From Heterotrichella gracilis (taxonomy: Eukaryota > Sar > Xanthophyceae > Tribonematales > Xanthonemataceae), in the NCBI GenBank assembly GCA_032358255.1, contig JAULBX010016415.1:1-64000 (forward strand): a stretch of 64,000 nt of DNA, in the 5' to 3' direction. Position numbers and translations under genes: made by a program. Positions 10,504-22,300 of this stretch are shown here, one piece after another. Each line of letters begins with the position of its first letter. The stretch's first letter is position 1. The notes below the pieces were generated by a model that worked only from the letters and a program-made list of their open reading frames with translations, was not told the origin of the DNA and ran no database searches.

Positions 10504-13500
10504 CTATGGCCGTGGCGCGGTGGCTGGTGTGGCCAAGTGTCGTGGGGGGTTGGTGTCTGTGGCGGGTGTGGGAGGGTTGGGCGCCTGCTCTGCCAGGACC
10601 TTCTGGCTCTCGTCATAGTACTGCGGGAAGGGCAGGGGGGGGGCATGCAGGTCAGCCATCGCATAGGATGCAGCATCAGTGTATGCAAATATAGCCCTGA
10701 CTTTGTGCAGCATCTGCCAGGTATCGCAGCATCTACCAGTACCAAATCGGACAGGATGAGGCTGTACATACCAGATAGTGCCAACCCCTGTCCACCCACC
10801 CACTTGCAGCACGCCACATGCCCAGCAAGCGTACATCCCCCTCTTCCCCCCCGTCACACACAGCAAGCCCTTGCAACACCCTCCACCGCGCACCCACCTG
10901 GTTGGGGTGATTGATCCCGGTGTCGCAGCAGCGCCCGTGCGCCCCCTCAAACGTCAGCCCGCACGCCACCTGGTAGTGCCCCCCCTTGGCCTTTGCGACC
11001 GCATCATCCAGCGCGCGGGGCGCCAGCCTCATCCTGCCCAGTGCCGCGCGCAGCTGGTCCTCCCGGAAGGTCTTGTAGGGGCAGCCGTGGTGCTCGCCCT
11101 GCGAGAGGGGTGTTAGCGTTCAGTGCCTGGAGTTTAGAATTTAGGGTATTGGGAGGTGTAGGGTCCTGGGTGCAGGTTCCTGTAGCTGCTTGCCCTGCGG
11201 GAGAAGACAGGGTTTAGAGCTTTGAGCTTAGCGCACCCACCCGCCCCTGGGAATTAGAATTTAGGGTTTGGGGGAGGTTGAGTGGAGGGACAATTGCCTC
11301 AAAGTTTCCATGACTACGCATTTGGGTCTAGGGCTGAGGTTCTAGGGTGTAGGGTCTTGTGCACGCACCGCCCCTGGGACCGACGACACAATCTTGATGC
11401 AGGAGTAGGGCGTCCAGTCGCTTCGCTTGCCCTCCTTGCCGTAGTTGTAGCGTATGCCATACGCATACTCCTTCTCAAACTTCTCGGCAGTTACTGCGCC
11501 GGCAAACTCGGCCCGCCAGAAGCGCATGGCCTCCTCCACTGGCAGGCCGATGCCCTGCGGGGTAGGGGAGGGGAGTGATGAGGGTGGGTGGGTGGGTGCG
11601 TGGCTGGTGTCGCGGTACCTATGGCATGCAGCGGCATGCGGAGTGGTTGGTGGACTGGCCGGGGCCAGACCAGCACGTGCCAAGCAGCCACCACCCAATA
11701 TCTGCGTATCCCTCCCTCCTAAACCTTCCCAACCTCCCCTTGCACCCTCCCAACCCCCCACCTCGCACCTCCACCTCCCATCGCATCGAACAGCCCCACA
11801 TTGGCCCCCACATGCTGGGACCCTTCCCACTCCACAGGGACAAAAATGGAACCCAAACAAACCCAATTGGATGCCTTCCTACCACTTCACACATGCACAC
11901 ACCCAGAATCCGCCTCAAGCCCACCCTTGAATTGAGCACCCACCCCACCCACCCCCACCTTCAAGAACAGCCCAAACTGCATGCGCGCCGCGTGGCGCAG
12001 GTGGTGTGTTGCGTGCAGCTGGCTATACATGTGGCTCATGCACAGCGGGAAGCTGCGCGAGGCCAGTGCGGGGATCTGGGCAGCGGTGACGGCGGAGCGG
12101 TTGGCACCCGCGTCTGCGCCATAGTCGGTGCCGAGGTACCTGGAGGGAGGGTGTGGGTGTGGGTGTGGGTGTGGGTGTGGGTGTGGGTGTGGGTGTGGGT
12201 GTGGGTGTGGGTGTGGGTGTGGGTGGGGCTTTCATGTGGGGTGGGTATTGGGGGCAGCCAGCATGGCGGAGAGGATGACCAGGCATGCACAAGACCTTGC
12301 AGCTCAGCACCAAAACTGCTGTGCACTGGGGTGCTTCAGATTGCCTCTCCCCATCTAAGCATGCGTTTCATGTCCGTGCCGCCAGTCAGGATCAACCCCT
12401 CCTGAAAACCCTAGGGAAGCCTCCGTCACACCCAGGAAAATCTTCACTCCTGTCCATCCTGGTATATGCGCTCAGCAACATAGGCGTCAGCCTGTGCCAT
12501 CTGCCTCTGCAGGCTACCCAGTCCACTTGCGTGCCATCAGCACCAATCTCCAAAACCCTACAGAAAACCCTAGAGAGACCTCCACCAGCAAACCACCCCA
12601 CCCGGCCACCCTCAACCACTGGTGATGGGCATTACTATCTTTTACATCATCACAAAACCGTGCGCTGAGTGACTCCACGATTGGCGTGAGCCTGTCCGTC
12701 TCCTGCCCCGCCAGCTGGGCGCTCCACTTGCGCGAGGTGGGCACCAACCCCCAGAACCCTAAGAAACCCTAGAGAGTTCTCCACCACCCCCGCAGCAAAT
12801 CCCTCTATCACTCTGCCACCCCCAACCATCAATGACGGGCATTGTCACCGTACCGTGCGCTGAGCGACTCCACTATTGGCGTGAGCCTGTCCGCCTCCTG
12901 CCCCGCCAGCTGCGCGCTCCACTTGCGCGAGGTGAGCGCCAGGCCGCGGGACAGGCTTGCCCTGAAGTGGCCCATGACCAGCGATGCGATGTCCTCCCTC
13001 GCCACGTATGCGCTCCCCTTGCGCACCAGCACCTTGCGGGAGCCAACCAGGTCGGAGACCTGCTGGAAAGGGACCTGCGGAAACAACATTAATTTACTTA
13101 TTGAACAGTGGCTTCAATTTATTTTATTTGTATTTATTTTCATTTGTATCCCTTCAAATTTCAATTTTCCTTGATTTTGGCTCAAATGGTGAGGCCCAGA
13201 GATGCTAAAATGGGAGTGCCTGGGCCCGTGTTTCAAGGGAGTTGAGACGTACCATACACGCAAAATAATGTATGCAAAGACAGTCCCCCAAACCCTTTGC
13301 ACGATGAGCTCCCGCCCAGCCCACCCACCTTGTAGAAGTCCTTCGCCCCCCCGTTTCGCACCGCCACCGCCCCCTGGTAGTCCCCCTTGGCCGCCTGCAC
13401 CAGCGCCAGCTCCTCGCGCACCTCATCAAGCTCATCCCCACTGATGGGGCGGTAGGGAAGGTTGTGGCGCTCCATGAAGCGCACCTGGGCAGGGGAGTAT

Positions 13501-15081
13501 GAAGGGTTAGGGTAATGGTATTAGGGTAATGCAGGTAATGCTGTTAGGTTGTGGGGCTCCATGCACCGGTCCTGGGCAGGGGAGCATTACGGATTAGGGT
13601 AATGATGTTAGGGTGTGGCGCTCCATGAAGGGAACCTGGGGCTTACATGGTGTAGGGTGTTGGAAGGTAAAGGTGAGGGCAATGGATGGTAGGGTATTGG
13701 AAATTTTAGGGTTTCGAAGTTGGATAGATGAAAAGCCGGTAGGGATTGGTGAGGGTTTTGGGAAAGCTGTCAGGGCTTTCTTAAAGAGAAGGGTGCTGGA
13801 GTGAGGTTACTGAGGCATTAGCTGTATACACTATCCCCGGCCCCATCCACCGCGTGAGCGGCCTTGCGCTACAACCCCTCCCACCAGGGCCCCCTCCCTC
13901 CCCCCCCCTCCCCACATCACGACCACCACACACACACACCTTTTCTGCGCTGCTCTCCCCCTGGAACCTTGCCCTGAACAGCTCGCACTCCTGCTGTATG
14001 AGCCAGCGCCGCAGCTCGTCTGTGCGGCAGTACGCCAGGCGCAGCACGTGGTGGGACACTGCGTCCTTCCAGGCACTGGCCTCGCGGGTGGGCTCCTGGG
14101 AAGGAGAGGGGTCAGGTGGGGGTTGGCCAGGATTTTGGACCGGGAATGTTTGGTGAGGATCTTGAGCCTTGTTCCACTTTCAGAAGTGGCGTAAGGCAAG
14201 TTAGGAGCTGGGCGGCGTGGTTTGTGCAAGGGTGACTGCCCAGATGACACATGCCGCATGACCGCAGGTAAGCAAATATCTGGGAGATTGGGTCCGGTGA
14301 GAAAGGGCAAGGGCCTCTCCTGCTAGCAGGTTATGCTGTTCAGGTGCGTGTGTTGGGCTGTGGACAGTGACGGTGCGGCGTAACACTCGTCTGCGCTCTA
14401 CAACAACTGCAGTGTTGGACAAGGGGTAGGACGGGTCCATTATAAGTTGCGCACCTTCATGTGCTTGTCAATCTTCTCCTGGATGAGGGCCTGTGGAGGG
14501 GTGGGGGCGATAAGGGTGAACGGTGTTGACGGTGTGCAACAGGGGTGGTGGGCAAGGTGGTGCGTGCTATGACAGCTGTGGGGGGATGGTGTGCATTGGT
14601 GTCGTGATTGCGGTGGTTGATTTCAGGCTGGGTTGTGCAGGATTGCAGCTGAGGGTATGGCAAGTAGTGCGCAGTACCACCCACACGTTGTGTACTTCTG
14701 TACCCCTGCCACGTACCAGCATCTCGTCAGGCTTCTTGCCTCTTGCCCTGGCATCCTCAATTGCTTTCAACACTGCACCGGAAAAAACCCATCAGGAGCA
14801 GGATTGCAAGTATTGCACCCCCCCATCACTGGCCACTGTACACATCCATATTGCAAGATGAGCAAGGCATGGAGAGGATGCCAGCTGCCCTCACCTTGCA
14901 GCCTGTCGAGGGCAAACTGCTCAAAGTCTTCTATGACCACCTCCCCCGTTGGAGGCTCATCATACATCGTCAGGACAGACCCCCTGCCAGCCTTCTTTTC
15001 CGATGCTGGGGGTGCATTCTGTTTTGCACCACCGGTAATCGCTGCCTTGCTAAGCCACCCCGTGCTCTCTTTGGCAGCCAT
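10504..15081 (-). CDS. PRIM2: DNA primase large subunit
   Basis: Ten exons in phase: 15081-14895, 14772-14717, 14490-14455, 14095-13940, 13484-13329, 13074-12854, 12139-11959, 11554-11369, 11098-10898 and 10620-10504 (TAG); 498 residues, close to the usual length. The N-terminal half has the primase-large signature ([32 protein letters not shown]). The C-terminal domain has the four iron-sulfur cysteines: C304 (SFPLCMSH), C383 (WTPYSCIKI), C399 (EHHGCPYK) and C439 (HYQVACGL). It also carries [17 protein letters not shown] and [14 protein letters not shown]. The protein pairs with the small primase subunit and polymerase alpha to make RNA primers in the nucleus. It ends in a Pro/Thr-rich tail of about 30 residues. 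Several introns contain copies of neighbouring exon edges. Start: first ATG of an open exon with no competing upstream frame. Confidence 0.95.
11228..11385 (-). repeat. Partial copy of primase exon 8 edge in the next intron
   Basis: The exon 8 donor side (GCACGCACCGCCCCTGGGAC on the plus strand, 11361-11380) has a degenerate relative at about 11230-11250 (GCGCACCCACCCGCCCCTGG). The intron between also repeats a TTAGAATTTAGGGT segment (11137-11150 and 11256-11268). Confidence 0.5.
12151..12236. repeat. (GTGTGG)n hexanucleotide array in primase intron 6
   Basis: About 14 uninterrupted copies of a six-base unit, immediately beyond the exon 7 acceptor. It gives long spurious open frames on both strands. 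Its strand bias (G/T versus C/A) makes the pre-mRNA a long CCACAC tract ahead of the acceptor. Confidence 0.9.
12420..12940 (-). repeat. Tandem ~195-bp repeat made of primase exon 6 end plus intron
   Basis: The last 85 or so bases of exon 6 and its donor (12853-12940) recur nearly unchanged at 12658-12745 and in decayed form around 12465-12545. The spacing is about 195 bases each time. The intron parts between the copies also match (AACCCTAGAGAG, CCACC and ATGGGCATT blocks). The copies lie inside intron 6 and are not part of the inferred protein. Confidence 0.85.
13455..13645 (-). repeat. Triplicated primase exon 5 start with acceptor
   Basis: The exon 5 acceptor region (13460-13500, GGCGCTCCATGAAGCGCACC then TGGGCAGGGGAG on plus) recurs at about 13548-13595 and 13610-13640. 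Copies are separated by TTAGGGTAATG-type stretches. All extra copies lie in intron 4. Confidence 0.8.
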
Positions 15082-16360
15082 CTTTCCCAGGTAGCGGGGA
15101 AGATGAGTATTGAGAGTAGCCTAGCTTGCCGAGCCTTATCGTGCCATGGGTTTGAGGTGGGTGCCCAAAAAGTGCCACAGGTGGGTGGAATGGGGGGGGG
15201 TGCCACCAGGCTTTTGCTGCTCGTGCGAAGAGACGCGTACGCGTAAAGGAATACCGTGTAAGAGAAAGGAAATGGGTTTGTAACGAAGGCGAAAAACCAG
15301 GGGTTTCAACACAGTGCACGAAGTGCAGGTTGTTCCAATTATTGGTGGGAAGGTTCAAAAACGAAGCTTGAGACAGTGGATGCGAAAACCGTTTCCCTGG
15401 CGAAGACGTTGGCTACTTTTTGACCTTGTAAAGCTGCCCACTCATCAGATAGTGCAGCGTTCCGGCCTCTGCCGATAGAGTGTCTGTCGCGCGAGGCATA
15501 TTTGAAATGGGGCCCAATGCATGCACATGAACCCCCCTTCAATTGCCAACAATCAAGGAAAGAAATGAAGGGGGCAAATTTATATTTTATTAATATATAA
15601 TTTTCCGGGATAGGCCAGGCAAGCTGCTCTAGGGTTTAGGGTAACCCCATAAGGCTTGATGTGGCATCACATTCTTGCACTGCTTTGCTGCAGTGACACC
15701 TTTTGGTTAACGGGCTTCACTGAAAAGGTCCATGGATGCTGCAACGCTGCAGCGCGAGCAGCCCCATAAGCAGGGCTGCCGCAGCACATGTTCAACGTTT
15801 TCCCTGCCAATCCCACCTACCTATAGAACTGCAAACCACACTGTGCTTCTCGTCGTGTATACTTCCAACAACAAAACGCTGCATGCAAGTTGTTGACATT
15901 GGCACCCACCGCATTGTTTGACACTGGCTTAAATGGGTCAGCTTGGCTCTTCATTGCTGCACAGCGCAGTGAGCGGTATACCGTTCAAATTGGACAGGAT
16001 ACCGAGCTTACCCTAACAAGGTGAAACACCTTGAACGGGAACGCGGTTGGTGGGCATCTACCGTAAAACAGTCCTCGGAATATTACCCTATTGTGGCAGC
16101 AACAACAAAAAAACTGCCACGCCTTGTACCAGCAGTATACGGGTAGGTAGCTATCAACCCAGTAGTACGCAGTAGGCCATTCTATTGCACTGACGCAATT
16201 CTGCAGGAGGCCCTTTGTCAATTTAGAAAAACAACAATAAAGTCCACATGACCCTTTCAACACACACAATGCCTGGCCGCTCGCTGCCCCCCCTGCTACA
16301 CCAGGTTTATGGATCCTACTCAGCCCCCCCCAGCCATACACACACGCGCGTCCCCCCCCG
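15082..16360. other. Primase 5' flank and PIP kinase 3' flank
   Basis: Presumed promoter of primase at left and 3' untranslated region of the kinase at right. The stretch near 15580-15620 is A/T-rich and followed by AGGGTTTAGGGTAACCC. No gene was recognised. Confidence 0.4.
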
Positions 16361-19300
16361 TTACGCCTGCTGCACCTCGCCCCCCTTGGCCACAAACACG
16401 CGCCGCATGAACCCCCTGAACCTGTCTGCATAGGTGACGGGGTCGGTGACTGAGATGGCGTAGGGGTCGTGCACCGCTGACTTGAGCAGGTGCTCTACCT
16501 TCTTCAGCAGTCGGTACTCCTGCGGGTGGGGAGGAGGGAGGGGTCAGGGGGGGTGATCAGGGGGAGTTGTGTGCATCTGTGAGACTTTGATCAGCTACAC
16601 ATGCAAATGGACCGAAATTTATACAGCAAGGATCCTACTCAAAAACCCTGGCCAGGCCGCAACACCTGCAGGTAAAAATGCCCCCAGAAACAGCAGCAAC
16701 AGCATACCCAAACCCGAGCCAGACCCTAGCTACACTCTGCACTCACCTGCCGAAAATCGATGACGCCAAAGTGCAGCAGAAATACCCTACCAAAACCCTA
16801 GCCAAACCTTCGCCAGATCCTAGCCAAGCTCTCCACGCGCCTTCGCCAAACCCTAACTAGGCCCTCCCCCCACCTGCAGGAAGTCGATGATTCCAAAGTA
16901 CAGCAGCACAGGCTCCTGCGGCCCCTCCCCTGACAGGGGGAGTGCGATAGCGGGGGTTTCTGAGCCAAGGAGCGGTTCTGGGGTGGGGCTAGGGAGGGAG
17001 CGCCTGCGCCTCAGGCTTGTCGCAGTGGCGGGGGTGCGGGTGGGGTGGGGGAGGGAGGCGTGTGGGGGCCTTTCCGAGAAGAAGGTGGGGGGTGCGTCCA
17101 CGGGTGGTGGTGGGGTGATGGACCTGGGAGAGGGGAAGAAACTAAGGAAATCCATGCAGGCAGGAGTGTGTAATGGGGCCGGATATGCCATGCGTGCTTA
17201 TCGGCAAATGCCAGATTTTGTCTGCCATGCAAATTACAAGCGAATGCCTCTCACTGCCATGCGGATCACTGCAATGCCGTGCTTGCAAGTTCAAACCCCC
17301 CAGCAGCAGCACCAACCCACCCGTGCCGCATGGCCGCCTGATTCCCCTCCCCTCCCGATGCCCCTGGCTCCCCCCCTTGATCCAGCCAGTCTGGTCGTGC
17401 CACATGGCGCAGGGAGCGCACGCGCTTGGGCACAGCCAGGGGGGCGGGGAGGGGGCCGGAGGGGGCGGGGGAGAGGGACTCGGGGGGCGGTGGAGCCGCA
17501 TCTGTGGTGGCAGAAAAGAGAGTAAAAGGTACTGGTGGTGTCAGGGACAGAGACAGGTTTCAGCGATGGTGATAGGGGTCAATTTTAAATTTATGATCGT
17601 CACAGGGTTGACAATTTGTAGCATTTTTATGCAGCCATGTGCATTACAGCAACCAGTACAATTGGGTGTGATCGCAAACCCTGGAGACAACCGCACCGTC
17701 CACCCAGTACCATCACGTGATACACTTTGCGTTTCCAATCCATTTTGTGATGCGCGTCGTCTCCCCCCTCACCTGGCATCCCCTCCCCTCCCCTCGGCCG
17801 CTCCAAAATGATACTCTCCCCCTCCTCATCCGTGGCCCCCACCTCCCCCTCCCGCGCCATCAGCCGCAGCATGCTGTGCACGCTCTTGGCAACTGACAGC
17901 CTGGCAAGACCCGGCCACTGCTGGTCCAGAACACCCTCGGTGGCGTCCGAGTAGGGTCCCTCCCCTGGCTCGGCAGGGGTGGTGGTGGAGGGGGCGGGGA
18001 GGGGGGGCCGAGGGGCGTCGGTGTCAGTCATGTTGGTGTCGCTGCCTGTGGGGGAGGGGGGGCAGGAAGCATGGTGGAGAAACGAGGAGAAGGATGGGTT
18101 TGGCTGGGGATATTGAGAAAAAAGACATAGATTAATTGACATTGCGCGCCGGGCTGCTTCTTTGGCGGGATTGCTGGCACCCATGACAACAAGTAGGTGA
18201 CCATACCAGATACTGCACGCATCTCTGCATTGCAGGCAGATGCAAATTGCGTCATGCAAAGCATACGCCGTTAAGGATCCTCACCCTCTGTTACATCGAA
18301 ATCCAGCGACCGCCTCTGCCGCTGCCGCCGCGGGCTGCTGCTCCCCCCTTGGCCCCCTGCCGCCGTGAGGTCCTGCTGATACACCCACTTGGCGCGCTGC
18401 GTGGATGAGCCACGGTGCGAGCTCACGGTGGTGATGCGCCGCTGGCTGCGGGAAGGGTCGCCGTCGCCTCCTGGCGAGACTGCACACATGCGAGCACAAT
18501 GCCGCTCAGGGTTGCAGGACTTTATTTTTTTATTTTTTTTTATGCATGCCTCGTGTGGATGGGGTGCAGCGCAGTGTGTTAAATTTGTTTTGGTACTTCA
18601 TTGCATGTTCCCAATGCGCGTAGGAAGCATTTACTAACAGCGGTCACACGCCATGCGCTCCTGCCATCCCCAAGCCGCTGTCAGATGCCATACCCATGGG
18701 CAACATGCGCGGCACATACACACTCACCTTCAAACGATGTGCGGCTGTGGGCCCCCCCCTCCTGCTGCAACCGCAAAGACCTCGTACTCGTCACCTGCCC
18801 GTGACCCTGACCCTGACCCTGTCCCTGTCCCACATCATCCTCGGAGGTGAGGTCTGTGTCGCTGGCTGCGTCGCTGAAGGTTTCAATGGTGCCGGGCTCG
18901 GCCTGGATGGGGAAGGAGTGGGGGGTATAGGGCAGAGATGCACAGGTTCTATGGTAGTGGTGTGTAGGAAAGGGGTAACTGAGTATGAATCGCCCTTGCT
19001 CCTGTTGTGTGTCATAAATGTGCAGTATGTGCAGCGAATCGCCTCCATCGAATGTCTGGGGAAGTGGGGGCAATTGAGTGCCATGAGGTGGGTGTGAGCA
19101 ATGGCTTTCAAAGGGCTTTTGTGAGGATGTACGCCCTTCCTGGCAGGTGGCGGAACACAACTAGCTCGCATACATTTTGTAAAGCACGGATTGCAAAATT
19201 GTCAATGATGTGCCTCCCCACCCCACCTGCACATTTGGCGGCGGCAGCCATTTTCCGTTCCCCCATTTCACAAAGTGCACCCCCAGCAGCAGCGAGTAGT

Positions 19301-22300
19301 CCATCACATGGAGCGCCTCAAGCAGCCGGCAGTCAGCCTCAATCTGCAGGAAAGGGGGGGAGGAAGTGGGGGGAGGGGGATACAGTGCTGCACAGCGCAG
19401 CTAAGGCAGTCAGCATAATATGCATTGTCTGTGGGTGGGTAAAAGTGGGTGCAGTGGCGCAACCTTCCACACCCTTCAGGCGCCAGCTTGGAGGTTTTGC
19501 ACACGCATTAAGGCTGGCTAGGGTATTCCAATGCTTGAGGAACCTTCAGCTGTCCTGCAACGCACTATCTGCATATTGTACCTGGCCCATGACGCACCCA
19601 TGCTTTGCAGGCTCGACCACCGTCCTGAGGTCAACATACCATTTGCAAGTATGCTACTATAGTAAACATCAATTTTAATATTATTATTGCGCTCGTTTAG
19701 CGTTTACGGTTTAGGATTTAGGGTAACAGCATCCATGTACCTGGCCCATGATGCGCGCGTGCTCCACCGGCTCCACCACCATCTGCAGGTCCAGGTCAAG
19801 GTCCTTGAGGACGGCGTTGGGGTTGGCTGCCCGCTCCCCCGCTGTTCGCTTGTACGTGCTCCCCTTGAGGTCGTACTTGCGGTGCAGGCGGGTGTCGGTG
19901 GGGAACACGTTGCCCATAACGACAAAGCGGACCTGGGACCACAAAGAATCAGGTTTGGTTCACATGAACACAAAACATCAAAGCAAGGGCCACACATGTT
20001 CCAACGTGACTGCATGGTTGCAGATTGGCAGCTGCAACAGATTGGTCCTGCGATCACACATGATTGAAAGACGCCTTGCATGGTCCTGCTAAATGTGACC
20101 CTAAATTGCATTGAACAACATTGCAACGAACCAACACTGGTAATTCAAAATAACTTCATTGGAGGGAATTACATGTGCACGCGTAGTTGTACACCTGATC
20201 GCAATGCATGCGACAATCAACTACATTTCCTTGTCAAATTGCCAGACAATCAAATCAGCACCTCCTACCCACCCACCCACCCACCTGGCGTCCGTTGCTG
20301 GGGGTGATCCGGTGTATGCCATAGAAGCGCGTGAGGAGGGTGGAGGGGTAGGCAGACACGTGCTTGAAGTACCTGAAGTAAGAATGGGGGAGACCGGTGA
20401 GGTGGATAGAGGACAAGGGGACATGACTTGGGTTATTGGCAGCGGTGGCACCAGGTGCTCACATACCCACAAGCCTACGCCAGTTTTTACCAAGCCTGTT
20501 TAAACATGTACCAACCCTGCACCCTCCCAAAACCCTTCTCTAGGGATTCCCTCGAGCGCTCCTCATAACAACCACTTCTTTGCCCAAACCTACACCCCAC
20601 CCTCTTAAACCCTCCCATGAATTTCCCTGTATCGCTTACAGCATAGATCTTGTTGGGTTACTGACTAAGGTTGGGGGTTCAGCCTACTTTAGCACCAGAT
20701 CCAGCCTGCACCCCCACAAAACCCTCCCCTAGGGTACCTACTTTGGCACCAGGTCCAGCAGCACGTGCATCTCCTCCTTGCGCACACTCTTCAGCATGAA
20801 GCGGTCGTCGCCAGACAGGAAAAACACGCACCCCGACTTGCCGGGGGAGGGGAGCAGCCGCAGGGACTCGTCGCCTGGACAAGGGGGTAAGAAGAATGAT
20901 ATGAGGATATCAATCAAGGCAAACTATGGCGGAGACATGTTCCGGCAGAATCCCCTGGACAGTCTCTAGGCCTCAGGGCGCCACAACACCCTAACCCTAC
21001 ACCCTAACCCTACAGTTGCCTTCTCAGCTCTGAGTGACAGAGAAAGCCCATGTCTATGTCTTTTTAGGGTGAAGATTACAGTAGGGACTAAGGTTTGACC
21101 CCCCACATGTGAGCGACAGCAGGTAGTCCACGTCATCTACGCCTGTAAGGGTTTAAGGGTTTAAGTATATAGGGTCAAGGTTCAGGGTCCACCCCCCACC
21201 CGTGAGCGACAGCAGGTAGTCCACGTCATCTATGTCCCACTTCTGCCGCAGGCGCCTGAACACCGCCGGGCAGTAATCCTTCCAGCCCCAGGAGGGCAAA
21301 TCGCTGGTGGAAGGGAAGCTCTGGGCAACCTGCAAGGGGGTGGGGGGGGTGGCAGGGTGAAACCGGAGGTAAGCAGGGATACATGGGCCTCCATTGAATG
21401 GCTGGCTTGAACAGTGATGCTGTTTCCGGCTGTGCGCTGTGTGCCGTGCTTGGTCAGGCCTGGCCATGGGGCTGGCATGGCACAGAACCACTCACCACGG
21501 CCTCCCCATGCGCACTGAACGCCCAGGTCTACCCTGGTTAGTTTCAATGCAGTTTGACACAGCAAAGTTTGACCCAGCATCCAAAACCCTAAACTAGGGT
21601 CCTACCCACCTGCTTTTTCATGTCCCCCTCAGTGCAGCTTCCCTCAGTCGCCCCTGCCCCCGGCCCGCCCCCCACCACCCCCGACTGCGCGATGCTGAAC
21701 CTGATGCCCATCTGCAGCTGGCGCATGAGCTCGTAGCTGCCGTGCCCCTTGTACACCGTCTCGCCTGGCCGAGGGGGGCGGTAGCGCTCCTGGGAACAGG
21801 GGAGGGAACAGCTGTGTCACACTGTCGTGAAATTCCCCCTGGGGCCATGATGCGCAGAACAAAAAAACCATCTCCTGTATGCACATGTAGGATGCCGCCA
21901 TGGCAAGGTACGCATTTATCCGGTGGTCACTAGCACTCGAGACATGACCCTGCACTGCATTTGCGAATGGGATTGCAACAACAAATGGAGGGTGGCACCC
22001 GCCACCACTGCCTGCTCCCCACCCCAACTGCTATCCCCAGTTACCTTTTCCTGCTGCTTCCTCTTTTTCCTCCCCTTCTTGTCCATCTTCTTCCTCACAT
22101 CCATGTCAGCCACACGCAGCACAGCCTCGCGCACCAGCGCCCCCCCGCTGTACTCCCGCAGGAACAACACCTGGGCGCGACCGTTATCGGGGGCGGCGGG
22201 CCTGAAGGGTGGGCGGGTTGATGATTATGGGGATGATTGTTTGCTTGGGAGTGAGCTTCTATTCTCACTCCCAACCAAAAGAGCTTGGGGGTAACGGAGT

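Noticed and set aside
12151-12236. CRISPR-like or telomeric array
   Set aside because: Uniform six-base microsatellite without spacers; eukaryotic context.
11575-12405. 276-codon plus-strand open frame
   Set aside because: It is opposite primase exons and spans the (GTGTGG)n array; the composition is that of intron and repeat, not protein.
20985-21015. Telomere-like CCCTAACCCTACA stretches
   Set aside because: They are short, interstitial and confined to introns; no long array indicates a chromosome end.
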